Source: Trichocoleus sp. (GTDB lineage: Bacteria; Cyanobacteriota; Cyanobacteriia; Elainellales; Elainellaceae). Taken from it: a DNA stretch of 64,000 nt. Within the stretch, counting starts at the first letter, position 1. The number at the start of each line of letters is the position of its first letter. This document shows positions 37,306 through 46,756 of this stretch, piece after piece. A program made the position numbers and the translations under genes. Under the pieces are notes generated by a model. That model worked only from the letters and a program-made list of their open reading frames with translations. It searched no databases and was not told the origin of the DNA. The stretch spans positions 310,001 to 374,000 of the forward strand of contig DATNQD010000059.1 in assembly GCA_036702865.1 (NCBI GenBank), given 5' to 3'.

Positions 37306-37457
37306 GCGATGGTTGGTCTGTGGTTGTTAGTTAATGAGATGGCTCTGTCTAACCCTTTAACAAAAAGGTGGGCAAATAAAGCAAAAATTAGCTAACAACT
37401 AATGATCCATCAGCTGCTACACTAGAAAAGGCGATTTCCGGATATCCTTCACAGCGT

Positions 37458-37530
37458 GCGTCCTTAGTTCAGTTGGTAGAACGCAGGTCTCCAAAACCTG
37501 ATGTCGGGGGTTCGAGTCCTCCAGGGCGCG
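37458..37530 (+). tRNA. trnW: tRNA-Trp (CCA)
   Basis: A 73-base cloverleaf. The acceptor stem is GCGTCCT/AGGGCGC with one G-U pair, the D-arm GTTC...GAAC, the anticodon stem CAGGT/ACCTG around loop CTCCAAA with anticodon CCA at 37491-37493, and the T-arm GGGGG TTCGAGT CCTCC. The discriminator base is G. The 3' CCA is not encoded. Its place directly before secE is the usual bacterial arrangement. Confidence 0.97.
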
Positions 37531-37617
37531 CTGGTTTTCTTTCTTTTCCAGGCATCGGTAATTAATGCTCTAACTTGGATTATTACTAAGCTTTATACAG
37601 TGAGGCGATAAGAAACC

Positions 37618-37902
37618 GTGGCGAAGAAGGACGAAGCGGAAGTTAAGGGGCAGAAAGCGTCAAAAGAGCCAAAAGATTCTGCGGGATCAAAAGAGCTTAA
37701 AAAGGCGGAAGAGGCAAAGTCTAGTTTTAGTCCTGTGGAATTTGTTCAAGGCACAAGAGAAGAACTAGATAAAATTGTGTGGCCCTCTCGTCAGCAACTC
37801 ATTAGTGAATCAGTTGCAGTGATTTTGATGGTGACTCTCTCTGCTACACTCATCTATTTCGTTGATAATTTTTTTAAGTGGGCTGCCGGACAGGTGTTTT
37901 GA
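37618..37902 (+). CDS. secE: Preprotein translocase subunit SecE
   Basis: A 94-residue subunit of the SecYEG translocon. A lysine- and glutamate-rich N-terminus of about 40 residues leads to FVQGTREELDKIVWPSRQQL, the conserved amphipathic helix, and one membrane span near the end. It starts with GTG at 37618. Its TGA stop overlaps the nusG ATG by one base, so translation is coupled. Confidence 0.96.
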   Translation: MAKKDEAEVKGQKASKEPKDSAGSKELKKAEEAKSSFSPVEFVQGTREELDKIVWPSRQQLISESVAVILMVTLSATLIYFVDNFFKWAAGQVF

Positions 37903-38537
37903 TGGTTTTTTCATCGGACGATTCTGACAACTTATTGCAGCAGAACGCTGAAGATGAAAATGCTGCATCTCAAGGACATGCTCGCTGGTACGCTGTGCAG
38001 GTTGCTTCAGGCTGCGAAAATCGTGTCAAGCTCAACCTTGAACAGCGGATCGAGACGCTGGATGTAGCAAATCGCATCTTCCAAATTGAAATTCCGCAAA
38101 CGCCAATTTTGAAGCCCAACAAAGGTGGCAAGCCTAAGGAAGCTTCAGAGAAAGTTTTCCCTGGCTATGTCCTCATCAAAATGGTAATGGATGATGAAAC
38201 TTGGCAGGTTGTGAAAAACACGCCAAACGTCATTAACTTTGTTGGAGCAGAACAAAAGCGGCGATACGGAAGAGGGCGAGGGCACGTTAAACCTCTGCCG
38301 CTGGGTATGACTGAAGTTGAACGCATCTTCAAGCAAGCACAAGAGCAAAAGCCTGTCGTCAAAATTGACATGGCAGCAGGTGACAAAATTGTCGTGCTAT
38401 CCGGTCCTTTTAAGGACTTTGAAGGCGAAGTCATTGAGGTTAGCCCAGAGCGTAGTAAGCTCAAGGCTCTACTTTCTATCTTTGGTAGAGATACGCCTGT
38501 GGAGCTTGAATTTAACCAAGTTCAAAAGCAGAGTTAG
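37902..38537 (+). CDS. nusG: Transcription termination/antitermination protein NusG
   Basis: A 211-residue transcription factor that binds RNA polymerase and links it to Rho or the ribosome. The NGN domain is recognised by [20 protein letters not shown] and [12 protein letters not shown], the C-terminal KOW domain by [23 protein letters not shown] 37902 overlaps the secE stop. An extended polar N-terminus of about 25 residues is typical of cyanobacterial NusG. Confidence 0.97.
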   Translation: MVFSSDDSDNLLQQNAEDENAASQGHARWYAVQVASGCENRVKLNLEQRIETLDVANRIFQIEIPQTPILKPNKGGKPKEASEKVFPGYVLIKMVMDDETWQVVKNTPNVINFVGAEQKRRYGRGRGHVKPLPLGMTEVERIFKQAQEQKPVVKIDMAAGDKIVVLSGPFKDFEGEVIEVSPERSKLKALLSIFGRDTPVELEFNQVQKQS

Positions 38538-38544
38538 TTTTTCA

Positions 38545-38970
38545 ATGGCAAAGAAAGTTGTCGCAATCATTAAGCTAGCAATTACGGCAGGAAAGGCAAA
38601 CCCTGCTCCCCCGATCGGTCCCGCTTTGGGTCAACATGGGGTGAATATTATGATGTTCTGCAAGGAATATAACGCGAGAACTGCTGATCAGGCAGGTCTG
38701 GTAATTCCTGTAGAAATCTCGGTTTTTGAAGACCGGAGTTTTACGTTCATCCTCAAAACACCCCCTGCCTCCGTGTTAATTACAAAAGCAGCAGGAATTG
38801 AACGTGGTTCAGGTGAGCCCAACAAGAAGAAAGTTGGTTCGATTACCAGAAACCAGCTGCGGGAAATCGCTCAAACGAAGCTTCCTGACTTGAACGCAAA
38901 TGATATCGATGCCGCAATGAAAATTGTGGAAGGGACTGCCCGGAATATGGGTGTGACTGTTGTTGAGTAG
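38545..38970 (+). CDS. rplK: 50S ribosomal protein L11
   Basis: A 141-residue protein of the GTPase-associated centre. [20 protein letters not shown] and the C-terminal [12 protein letters not shown] are diagnostic. It starts seven bases after nusG; the frame is open further upstream inside nusG, but [11 protein letters not shown] at 38545 is the conserved N-terminus. Confidence 0.98.
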   Translation: MAKKVVAIIKLAITAGKANPAPPIGPALGQHGVNIMMFCKEYNARTADQAGLVIPVEISVFEDRSFTFILKTPPASVLITKAAGIERGSGEPNKKKVGSITRNQLREIAQTKLPDLNANDIDAAMKIVEGTARNMGVTVVE

Positions 38971-39063
38971 TTGCTAGACCGTCGTTTGCTAACTGCTTCA
39001 CTGCTACATTAAGTTTTTTAGTGGGGGAGAGGCTAGGTCTCGTGATAACCCCAGGAGTAAAAA

Positions 39064-39780
39064 ATGGCTAAAAAAGTATCGAAACGTTTGCTGGAGCTTC
39101 AAGGAAAGGTCGAAGACCGTCCTTATCAGCCTGTAGAGGCGCTTCAACTGCTGAAAGAGACGGCAACTGCCAAGTTTTCAGAATCTGCAGAAGCCCATAT
39201 CCGTCTGGGAATTGACCCGAAGTATACCGATCAGCAGTTGAGAACAACGGTTGCGCTGCCAAAGGGAACGGGTCAAATCATTAGAGTCGCAGTCATCGCT
39301 CGCGGCGAGAAAGTAACAGAGGCAAATAATTCTGGTGCTGATATTGCTGGTTCTGAAGAGCTGATTGACGACATTCAAAAGGGCATGATGGACTTTGACG
39401 TTCTGATTGCTACACCCGATGTCATGCCTCAGGTCGCAAAGCTGGGTCGCCAACTGGGTCCACGGGGTTTAATGCCTTCGCCGAAGGGAGGGACAGTCAC
39501 CTTTGATGTAGCTCAGGCAATCTCAGAATTCAAGGCAGGTAAACTTGAGTTCCGGGCAGATCGGACTGGAATTGTGCATGTCATGTTCGGCAAGGCAACG
39601 TTCTCCGAGCAAGATTTGCTGACGAACTTAAAGGCATTGCAAGAAACGATCGATCGAAACCGCCCGTCCGGTGCAAAAGGACGTTACTGGCGATCGATTT
39701 ATGTTTCTGCGACCATGGGTCCTTCGATCCAGGTAGACATTGGCGGGCTGCGCGATCTAAAGTTAACGGAAGTTGCTTAG
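39064..39780 (+). CDS. rplA: 50S ribosomal protein L1
   Basis: A 238-residue protein of the L1 stalk, which in many bacteria also represses its own L11-L1 message. [20 protein letters not shown], the signature [20 protein letters not shown] (key part GPRGLMP) and the C-terminal GPSIQVDI are present. AGGAG lies shortly before the ATG. Confidence 0.98.
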   Translation: MAKKVSKRLLELQGKVEDRPYQPVEALQLLKETATAKFSESAEAHIRLGIDPKYTDQQLRTTVALPKGTGQIIRVAVIARGEKVTEANNSGADIAGSEELIDDIQKGMMDFDVLIATPDVMPQVAKLGRQLGPRGLMPSPKGGTVTFDVAQAISEFKAGKLEFRADRTGIVHVMFGKATFSEQDLLTNLKALQETIDRNRPSGAKGRYWRSIYVSATMGPSIQVDIGGLRDLKLTEVA

Positions 39781-39804
39781 AGTGGACTCGCTTCTGCTAG
39801 TCTA

Positions 39805-39834
39805 AGAGAGCCAAACAGAAGAGAGCCAAACAGA
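39805..39834 (+). repeat. Perfect 15-base tandem duplication in the rplA-rplJ spacer
   Basis: AGAGAGCCAAACAGA is repeated twice without a mismatch directly after the rplA stop and before the L10 leader. Confidence 0.85.
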
Positions 39835-39849
39835 TTTTCAATTCCCACA

Positions 39850-39998
39850 ACTAAATCGTTGAAGCCAAAGACAGCAGGTGCTTAACGCTTAATTCCCTGC
39901 CGAGGTTCCAGAACTCACTGCCATCGCATCATATTGAATGGTAGTTGAGCGAGTGCTAAACCACTCTCTGAACCCCGGCGAGCCTGTCCGGGGTTTTT
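39850..39998 (+). promoter_or_regulatory. Ribosomal protein L10 leader with attenuator hairpin
   Basis: The spacer before rplJ contains AAAGACAGCAGGTGC and later CCCTGCCGAGG, the paired core of the L10 leader RNA to which the L10-L12 complex binds for feedback control. Further on CCCCGG (39973-39978) and CCGGGG (39988-39993) form a hairpin followed by TTTTT, an intrinsic attenuator. The leader therefore probably controls both read-through and translation of rplJ-rplL. Confidence 0.8.
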
Positions 39999-40058
39999 GC
40001 CTGATTTGGGAATGTTTTAAGCTTGCAGTTTCCCGACATATAAGGAGGTGAGACAAGA

Positions 40059-40604
40059 ATGGGAAGAACGCTCGAAGATAAGCAAGCAATGGTTGCTGAG
40101 CTAAAGGAGACCCTGAGCCAAGCACAGCTTGCTGTAGTGATTGACTACAAAGGTCTGACGGTTGCTGAAATTACTGACCTGCGGCGGCGGCTACGCCCTA
40201 AAGGGGCAGAGTGCAAGGTAACGAAGAATACTCTGATGCGAATTGCTGTACAGGACGAAGCCAACTGGCAACCCCTGGCAGAGATTTGTAAGGAATCAGC
40301 AGCATTCCTGTTCCTGGGTGAGGATTTGGGCGGCGCGCTCAAGGCCTATCAAGAATTCCAGAGAGTCACCAAGAAGACTGTAATTCGTGGTGGCGCGATG
40401 GAAGGGCGGCTCCTCAGTGAGGATGACGTTAAGGCAATTGCCGATCTGCCCTCGAAAGAGCAGCTTATGGCGCAAATTGCTGGAGCCATCAACGGTGTTG
40501 CATCCAAGGTGGCAATCGGTATCAATGAAGTTCCTGGTTCACTGGCGCGGGCATTACAAGCCGTTGCTGATAAGGATAAGGACGATCAGCAGGAAGCTGC
40601 TTAG
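40059..40604 (+). CDS. rplJ: 50S ribosomal protein L10
   Basis: A 181-residue protein that anchors L7/L12 dimers to the ribosome and binds its own leader RNA. The N-terminal globular domain (VVIDYKGLTVAEITDLRRRL, CKVTKNTLMRIA) and the C-terminal L12-binding helix (SLARALQAVADKDKDDQQEA) are present. AAGGAGG precedes the ATG at a good distance. Confidence 0.97.
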   Translation: MGRTLEDKQAMVAELKETLSQAQLAVVIDYKGLTVAEITDLRRRLRPKGAECKVTKNTLMRIAVQDEANWQPLAEICKESAAFLFLGEDLGGALKAYQEFQRVTKKTVIRGGAMEGRLLSEDDVKAIADLPSKEQLMAQIAGAINGVASKVAIGINEVPGSLARALQAVADKDKDDQQEAA

Positions 40605-40739
40605 GATTGATACTCGGTGGTTTGATACTCGATCGAGTGTTGAGTGGAGACTGCTAAGCCTGAAGCTAAATGTGAGGGTTAGCCTTTCAGTCTCAAAGCA
40701 AAGTGTTCAAATTTTGACTTAACGATTAGGAGTAGATAC

Positions 40740-41135
40740 ATGTCTGCAAAAACAGATGAAATTTTGGAACAGCTTAAAACTCTGACGCTGCTGGAAGCAT
40801 CTGAGCTTGTTAAGCAAATCGAGGAAGCGTTTGGTGTTAGTGCTGCTGCGCCTGTTGGCGGCATGATGATGATGGCTCCTGGTGCGGGTGCTGCTGCGCC
40901 TGCTGAGGAAGTTGAAGAGAAGACTGAATTTGATGTCATCCTCGACGAAGTTCCTGCTGATAAGAAGATCGCTGTGCTGAAGGCGGTTCGCGAATTGACG
41001 GGTCTGGGTCTGAAGGAAGCGAAGGATCTGGTTGAAGCAACGCCTAAGCCCGTTAAGGAAGGCATTGCGAAGGAAGCGGCTGAAGAGGCTAAGAAAGCGA
41101 TCGAAGCTGCTGGTGGTAAGGTCAGCATTAAGTAA
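40740..41135 (+). CDS. rplL: 50S ribosomal protein L7/L12
   Basis: A 131-residue acidic stalk protein that recruits translation factors. The N-terminal dimerisation helix ([20 protein letters not shown]), an Ala/Gly/Pro hinge of about 30 residues and the C-terminal factor-binding domain ([20 protein letters not shown]) are all present. A spacer of 135 bases after rplJ holds a 12-base palindrome ACTCGATCGAGT. A terminator follows. Confidence 0.98.
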   Translation: MSAKTDEILEQLKTLTLLEASELVKQIEEAFGVSAAAPVGGMMMMAPGAGAAAPAEEVEEKTEFDVILDEVPADKKIAVLKAVRELTGLGLKEAKDLVEATPKPVKEGIAKEAAEEAKKAIEAAGGKVSIK

Positions 41136-41255
41136 GCAACTCAGTTATCAGGGCAGATGTTAAGTGATAGGACGCAATCGATCGGGCAATTAAAGCTTTT
41201 TCGAGTGCGACTCTCCTAACTGCCGCTGTAAAGCTTAATATCAACATCTAACAGG

Positions 41256-41287
41256 TGGGGCATTTAATTTAGATGTCCCATTTTTTG
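41256..41287 (+). terminator. Terminator of the rplJ-rplL operon
   Basis: TGGGGCAT and ATGTCCCA form an eight-pair stem with a nine-base loop, followed by TTTTTTG, about 120 bases after the rplL stop codon. Confidence 0.85.
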
Positions 41288-41413
41288 TTACGCTGCTCAG
41301 CAAGGCTCAAGCGAGCCACTCGAAGCAGCTATCCCAATTCCCTGTCTCCTACTCCCCATCACCTGCTATATTTACCGAACGTAAACCGATGTAGCTCGAA
41401 TCGAGGAAAATTC

Positions 41414-42061
41414 ATGGCGATCGGTCGATTATTTGCGCTAGGCGGGGTTGTAATGTACCCCCTGCTGGGGCTGTCTATTTTGGCAATGGCTCTGATTTTG
41501 GAGCGGCTCATTTTCTGGGTGCAGGTGGCAAGACGTCAGGACAGAGTGGTACGTGAGGTGCTGACGCTGTATCGTCGCAGTCCCAAGGCTGCTTTTCAAA
41601 AACTCGAACAGCATTTGCATTTGCCGATCGCACGGATTTTTCTTGCTGCCATGGAAATGGATCAGGCAACGCCAGAAGAGTTTCGGCTGGCGCTCGAAAG
41701 CTCAGCTCAAGCAGAAATTCCCTTATTAAAGCGATTCAATACCGTGTTTGAGACGGTCATTAGTGTCTCTCCCTTGTTGGGATTACTCGGCACGATTCTT
41801 GGATTAATTAACTCGTTCGCCTCTTTGCGAATTGGAGATCTGGGCGGACAGGCGACTGCAAACGTCACCGCTGGAATTAGTGAAGCTCTGATCTCGACTG
41901 CCGCCGGCTTAGTCGTAGCGATTTTTACGCTGCTCTTTGCCAACCTGTTTCGCGGTCTTTATCTTAGACAAATTGCCCTAATTCAAGAATATGGCGGACA
42001 GTTGGAGCTCATTCATCGCCGGCGCTATGAGCGTGGAGGGATTTCAAATGCGACTTCCTGA
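41414..42061 (+). CDS. exbB: MotA/TolQ/ExbB proton channel protein
   Basis: A 215-residue inner-membrane protein of the ExbB/TolQ family with three membrane spans and the conserved segment SPLLGLLGTILGLINSF, then ISEALISTAAGLVVAI. Together with ExbD it converts proton motive force into mechanical work for a TonB-like partner. ATG 41414 is the start; the frame upstream is a C/T-rich spacer. The stop overlaps exbD by 14 bases. No tonB or receptor gene is in the window. Confidence 0.93.
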   Translation: MAIGRLFALGGVVMYPLLGLSILAMALILERLIFWVQVARRQDRVVREVLTLYRRSPKAAFQKLEQHLHLPIARIFLAAMEMDQATPEEFRLALESSAQAEIPLLKRFNTVFETVISVSPLLGLLGTILGLINSFASLRIGDLGGQATANVTAGISEALISTAAGLVVAIFTLLFANLFRGLYLRQIALIQEYGGQLELIHRRRYERGGISNATS

Positions 42062-42449
42062 TGAACCCGAACCCCCTTTTCAGATCAACATTGTGCCAAT
42101 GATCGATGTGATCTTTGCGATCCTTACTTTTTTCATCATGTCTACGCTGTTTCTGAACCGATCGCAGGGTCTACCTGTTAATTTGCCTAAAGCCGCGACC
42201 TCGGAACAACAGGCACAACAAGAACAAGTAGTGACGATCGATCAAGCGGGCAATCTCGCTTTCAACAAAACGCCAATGGACTTAGCCGTGATCGAATCGC
42301 AAGTTCAAGCCATTGCTGCTACGGGCAACCAACCTCTCGTTGTCATTAACGCAGATACAGCCGTTCCGCACGGCACAGTGGTCGAAGTGATGGATCGACT
42401 CCGAGCGATCGAAGGAGTGCGGTTAGCAATTGCAACTCAGCGTCCGTAA
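42048..42449 (+). CDS. exbD: ExbD/TolR-family biopolymer transport protein
   Basis: A 133-residue single-span protein. A short cytoplasmic start leads to INIVPMIDVIFAILTFFIM, whose Asp is the proton-carrying residue, followed by a periplasmic domain ending GVRLAIATQ. GGAGGG precedes ATG 42048 inside exbB. The overlapping pair is a clear two-gene operon. Confidence 0.93.
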   Translation: MRLPDEPEPPFQINIVPMIDVIFAILTFFIMSTLFLNRSQGLPVNLPKAATSEQQAQQEQVVTIDQAGNLAFNKTPMDLAVIESQVQAIAATGNQPLVVINADTAVPHGTVVEVMDRLRAIEGVRLAIATQRP

Positions 42450-42539
42450 ATCAGATGGTTGGGATTAGGGGGTTAGGTTTCAGGAATTTAATACCATTCC
42501 CTGATTCCTCCCCTCTCACTGTCCTCTGATCCTCTACCC

Positions 42540-43139
42540 TCAAGTCCGATTAATCGATCGCAGAATCAGCAGGGTGCTGCCCAGCCCAATTAAATGAGCC
42601 AGAATCGTATTGGTGTTTGCCTGAACCACGAGAAGATCAAGGGGCGTAATGAAGTTGAGGGCGTTGCCTGCAAAAATGGTGAAGCCCTGAGCGAAAGATT
42701 TCAGCAGGAGTGAGCCAGAGATCGCTTGTGCTCCCAAAACAGCAACGAGTAGTCCACCGAGATTAATCAGAACGCCAATCTGGAGGGTCTGGATTGCATC
42801 TCCTCGCTTTGGACGATCGGCGGCGTTTGCACTTTTCAGCTTGCGTGCCAGACGAGTATAGCGAAACGCCCAATAGATACTACCTCCCAGCGCCACGATA
42901 CCCAGAAACGCCAGAAATAAGCCTGTGCCTGTGCCTGGATTTGTTGCAGCGGCCGATGCGGGATTTGCTGGATTGGGGCGAGAAGACCCCAAACTTGAAC
43001 CAGCAACCAAAAGAACGATCGCAGAGATCACACCCAAAACAACTTGTGCCCAAAAGCTGCCCCAGCCAATAATCCGGAGTGCTCCAGCAACTCGCTGAAT
43101 GGCGGGAGAAGGAGAAAAAGAGCCTGACCGATTTACCAT
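42540..43139 (-). CDS. DUF3611-family membrane protein
   Basis: A 199-residue protein with about four hydrophobic spans, typical of the DUF3611 family of cyanobacteria and plastids. The start SPAIQRVAGALRIIGWGSFW and the end LAHLIGLGSTLLILRSI are family-like. A Pro/Ala/Asn/Gly-rich loop lies near residues 52-70. Function is unknown. It converges with exbD. Confidence 0.82.
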   Translation of the reverse strand: MVNRSGSFSPSPAIQRVAGALRIIGWGSFWAQVVLGVISAIVLLVAGSSLGSSRPNPANPASAAATNPGTGTGLFLAFLGIVALGGSIYWAFRYTRLARKLKSANAADRPKRGDAIQTLQIGVLINLGGLLVAVLGAQAISGSLLLKSFAQGFTIFAGNALNFITPLDLLVVQANTNTILAHLIGLGSTLLILRSINRT

Positions 43140-43315
43140 AGGTTGCCGCTGCCTGGCAAAGATGAAGGAATAAGCGATTCCGTACCCTGTGATTTCTGCT
43201 CAGCAATATTCTTTATGTGCAGGATACCAGGGATAGCCGAGTTCTTCCAGTCTAGATCGGTCGGGGAGGCGATGGAACAGATACGCCAACTAGACAAGCA
43301 TTAATGGCTACTTAA

Positions 43316-44152
43316 TTAATGACTCCTTAGTTGTCGTCTGGCAAGCCAGCGCATCAATGCCGCTAATCCTGTTAAAAACAGCAGCCCCATGACTCCAGCA
43401 AGCGGGTTTCGATCGATGCCTGTAAGCACCAGTGGAACCCGACCAGGATATTGCACGAGTTTGCCAACATTAACGATGTAATAGCTCCAAACGAGCCCAG
43501 CATGAAGCCCGATCGCTAAGCCCAAGCGACCATGAGTCGATCGCTTTGCCCAGACCAGAGCCAGCCCAAGCAGCACTAATCCAGGAAACTGAGGAAAGGT
43601 ACGAATAATCTCCGAAATCGATTTGATGAAGTGGAGGCAAGCAAAAATCAGGCTGTTTGCCCAAAGGGTTTGGTTGGGGGAGTAGTCTCGACGCAGTTCA
43701 TCAAAGATCCAGCCACGAAAGACAATTTCTTCAGCAAGCCCTACCCCCAGTCCCGTTAGGCTTCCTTCTAAAATGATCCGACCGATCGGCTCTGGCGATG
43801 CTTGCCAGTGAACCCAACCCAGCCAACTTTGCAGTCCAAAAAGCGCAAACAGGCTAATTGCTCCCAAGCCTAGCCCCAATAACAGCTCTTGCCCCATCTG
43901 CTTTGTCAAGATCAAGCCATAGGTTTGAAAAATTCGCTGCTCTCGATGAACTCGCCGCCCCCACACTGGAATTAGCAGCAGAAAAACAATAAACAGCAGC
44001 CCCATTGCGCTAATTGTTAGAGGATTGGGGTCACGAATCAGCAGTGCAATGGGTAGGGCAAAAGGGAGCCAGATCAGCACCACAATTGCGAGAAATGCCA
44101 GCAGTCGAATTGGAGCAGGGTAGGCAGCAAGGCGGGCAAAAATCGCTTTCAA
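43316..44152 (-). CDS. CPBP-family intramembrane glutamic endopeptidase
   Basis: A 278-residue multi-span protein of the CPBP (CAAX protease/bacteriocin-processing) family. Motif 1, AEEIVFRGWIFDELRR, carries Glu141, Glu142 and Arg146; motif 2 has the His in FACLHF. It cleaves an unknown membrane substrate. It lies 24 bases after clpS on the same strand, suggesting cotranscription with the adaptor of Clp proteolysis. Confidence 0.85.
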   Translation of the reverse strand: MKAIFARLAAYPAPIRLLAFLAIVVLIWLPFALPIALLIRDPNPLTISAMGLLFIVFLLLIPVWGRRVHREQRIFQTYGLILTKQMGQELLLGLGLGAISLFALFGLQSWLGWVHWQASPEPIGRIILEGSLTGLGVGLAEEIVFRGWIFDELRRDYSPNQTLWANSLIFACLHFIKSISEIIRTFPQFPGLVLLGLALVWAKRSTHGRLGLAIGLHAGLVWSYYIVNVGKLVQYPGRVPLVLTGIDRNPLAGVMGLLFLTGLAALMRWLARRQLRSH

Positions 44153-44176
44153 GGCAGGTTGGGAAAATGAATGAAG

Positions 44177-44464
44177 TTAGTCTTCTGGTTCGATCGTGCT
44201 GGTTAAACCCTCGCTCTTTAGCCCTTCACAGTAGAACTCAGCATGCTCTTGGGCGCAAGCGATCACCAAAGCAATCCCATTCGTGTGGGCTTCCATCATA
44301 ATGCTGACTGCCTGAGGCATGGTCAAGCTGCTAACGGTCTTCATCAACGACTGGACAACGTGTTCCATCGAGTTGAAATCATCGTTGTGCAGTAAAACCT
44401 TGTATCGGGGAGCATGTTTGCGGACGGTTGATGTTGAACGCTGTTCGATCGTATCGACTGCCAC
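44177..44464 (-). CDS. clpS: ATP-dependent Clp protease adaptor ClpS
   Basis: A 95-residue adaptor that delivers N-degron substrates to ClpC/ClpA. The core YKVLLHNDDFNSMEHVVQSL, with the Asn-Asp-Asp substrate pocket, and GIALVIACAQEHAEFYCEGL are diagnostic. The N-terminal 17 residues are polar. Cyanobacteria often carry ClpS1 and ClpS2; the paralogue is not determined. Confidence 0.94.
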   Translation of the reverse strand: MAVDTIEQRSTSTVRKHAPRYKVLLHNDDFNSMEHVVQSLMKTVSSLTMPQAVSIMMEAHTNGIALVIACAQEHAEFYCEGLKSEGLTSTIEPED

Positions 44465-44729
44465 GGGTCTTATCCTCTCCGTTTTGATCTATAAATTCAA
44501 ATGACTTGCAGGCTAATTGGCAATAAACCAGCCCTTTAGATTGTATGTTACAAAATTTCAACGAATCCGTGACCTCCCTCCATAGAGGCATAGCCTTATA
44601 GTTGTCAAATTTTGTGCGATCGCTTTATATAGCTCTAGATGTAGCGTCAAGAATTCTTGAACGTTTGCTCCTTCCCTCCATGTGTGTCATACCCTAGATG
44701 ATGCCGCCCTCTGTTGGTACAGGAACCCT

Positions 44730-46562
44730 ATGAAAGCCAATCCTAAAAACGTCCAGGGAGTAAATTCCTCTTTTGCTGAAAACCAGGAAAATCCAGCAGT
44801 TGCGATCGATGGGAACGGCTTTTTCAGCATCGCCTGGCAAGTTGATAATAGCGGGTCAACAGACAAAGACGTTTTTGTCCGCTTCTTTACTCCTGGAGGC
44901 AATGCAGTTGCTCCTTCCTATCGTGCCAATACCACCATTGAAGGCGACCAGGAAAACCCCTCGATCGCAGCAGGCAATACCAAAGCGCTAGACAACACAA
45001 ACCAAAACTTTTCATCTGATGTGGTTGTCGTTTGGCAAGCCAAAAACCAGGGAAATGCAGGCAATGGCATCTTTGCCCAGCGATTTCAACTGACTTCGTT
45101 TGTCAACCAAACAAGCGGACAGGCAAATTCTTCGACAACGAACAATACAGCGATTTTTACGCCAATTAATGCCGAGTTTCGCGTTAGTGGTTCGGATAGG
45201 GGTAACCAAGAAAATCCGGCAGTTGCAATGAATGAAAGCGGCAATTTTGTTGTGGTGTGGGCAGGCAGAGGGCAGAACAACAACAGCCTGATCCAGCAAG
45301 ATGACAGCGGCTTCGGAGTGTTTGCCCAACGCTATAACGCGAATGGGACACCGCTCGCTCCGGGAGTTTCCTTTAACACGGCACAGGGCAATCCTGATTC
45401 GGTTGATGTGAATCCAGTTGTGCCAAGGGCAGCGTTGGTCAACACCACGACAAAGCGCGATCAAAAGAATCCGGCAGTTGCCATTGATGAAAGCGGCAAT
45501 TTTGTTGTGACCTGGCAGGGAAGAGGCTCGAATGGTGATGGAGAGGATATCTACGCTCAATTGTTCGATCGGCTTGGAAATCCTCGTGGCTTAGAGTTTC
45601 GGGTTAACACGAATGCAGATAATGACCAGATCAACCCAGCAGTTGCAATGGACACAAAAGGCAACTTTGTGATTACCTGGGAAGACGACGAGCAAGATGA
45701 TGATGGAACCGGAATTGCTGCCAGACGCTACAGCGCTAGTGGCAACCCTAAGGGGAATGTCTTTCGTGTTAACAGTAAAACCAGTGGTGACCAGAGAACG
45801 CCTTCAATCGGCATTGATAGCCAGGGTGACTTTACGATCGCCTGGTCTAGTGATGACGATGATTTTGATATCTTTGAACAGCAGTTTAGTGCGAATGGCA
45901 GACGGATTGACAGCGAACGTCGGGTAAACACCAGAACTGAAGACGATCAGACGAATCCAGCCATTGCAGTGCGCCGCAGCATTACGCCCAGCAACAGTGA
46001 TAATCGTGGCAGCAACAATAACAATTATTCTGTTATCACCTGGCAAAACGAAACAGGGAACAGCGACGACACAGACATCCTGGCAAGGCGCTATGTTGCC
46101 TCACAAGCTTCGAGTTCGCAGAATGATTCGCAGACTGGTACAGTTCGCTCAAGCAGCGCCAACCGTAACGCTCGATCGCTCCAACCCCAGAATCGAGTTT
46201 TAGGACGGGCAAAGGCAGATTATTTAACGGGCGGTGGAGGTCAAGATTGCCTGATTGGTCAAGCTGGTGATGATATTTTGCAAGGCAAAGCAGGGGCAGA
46301 TAAACTCATTGGCGGCTTTGGAGCTGATCGACTGATCGGCGGGGCAGGGGCAGATCAATTTGCGATCGGCAAAAACAAAGGCACTGAAATTATCCAAGAC
46401 TTTGAAGTACGGCACGATCGACTCTTCCTGATGGGTGATCTCCGTAGAAGCGACCTCTCTCTAATTCAGCAAGGCAAAGACACCTTAATTCAAGCAGAGA
46501 ACCACACGATCGCAGTGCTCAAAGGAATAGGAGCGAACGAACTGACTACAGGTAGGTGGTAG
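44730..46562 (+). CDS. Secreted repeat protein with seven propeller-like repeats and an RTX C-terminus
   Basis: A 610-residue acidic, Asn/Gly/Asp-rich protein without signal peptide. A motif D/N-Q-x-N-P-A-V-A-x-D-x-x-G-N-F-V-V-x-W occurs seven times, beginning near residues 18, 73, 159, 244, 299, 354 and 406, each followed by a segment like IFAQRYNANG. Seven repeats of 50-85 residues suggest a beta-propeller. From about 490 to 555 there are RTX-like Ca-binding nonapeptides (GGGGQDCLIGQAGDDILQGK). This points to type I secretion, though no secretion genes are nearby. ATG 44730 has AGGAA upstream; ATG 44682 is less likely. Confidence 0.8.
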   Translation: MKANPKNVQGVNSSFAENQENPAVAIDGNGFFSIAWQVDNSGSTDKDVFVRFFTPGGNAVAPSYRANTTIEGDQENPSIAAGNTKALDNTNQNFSSDVVVVWQAKNQGNAGNGIFAQRFQLTSFVNQTSGQANSSTTNNTAIFTPINAEFRVSGSDRGNQENPAVAMNESGNFVVVWAGRGQNNNSLIQQDDSGFGVFAQRYNANGTPLAPGVSFNTAQGNPDSVDVNPVVPRAALVNTTTKRDQKNPAVAIDESGNFVVTWQGRGSNGDGEDIYAQLFDRLGNPRGLEFRVNTNADNDQINPAVAMDTKGNFVITWEDDEQDDDGTGIAARRYSASGNPKGNVFRVNSKTSGDQRTPSIGIDSQGDFTIAWSSDDDDFDIFEQQFSANGRRIDSERRVNTRTEDDQTNPAIAVRRSITPSNSDNRGSNNNNYSVITWQNETGNSDDTDILARRYVASQASSSQNDSQTGTVRSSSANRNARSLQPQNRVLGRAKADYLTGGGGQDCLIGQAGDDILQGKAGADKLIGGFGADRLIGGAGADQFAIGKNKGTEIIQDFEVRHDRLFLMGDLRRSDLSLIQQGKDTLIQAENHTIAVLKGIGANELTTGRW

Positions 46563-46756
46563 AGGTTGGGTGGGCAAGCAGAAAGAGCAATTCCTCATCC
46601 CTTTAGTTGTTTCATAACCGTTGTCTTGCTTTGTGGCGAATGTTTTTACAGTTTCGCGTCTCCCCTACCCTAGGCTCCTTTTTTCCTTCTCCCTCCCTGG
46701 TACCTAGACAGCTAAACTTGGGAAGCTATCATAGAAGGCAATGTTGATAATTCTTA

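Noticed and set aside
38317-38544. N-terminal extension of rplK inside nusG
   Set aside because: It is an out-of-frame shadow of nusG; L11 has a conserved start at 38545 and normal length of 141.
44177-44464. Toxin-antitoxin or CRISPR-like arrays anywhere in the window
   Set aside because: No regularly spaced direct repeats of CRISPR size and no toxin-like partner next to the RHH-like gene were seen.
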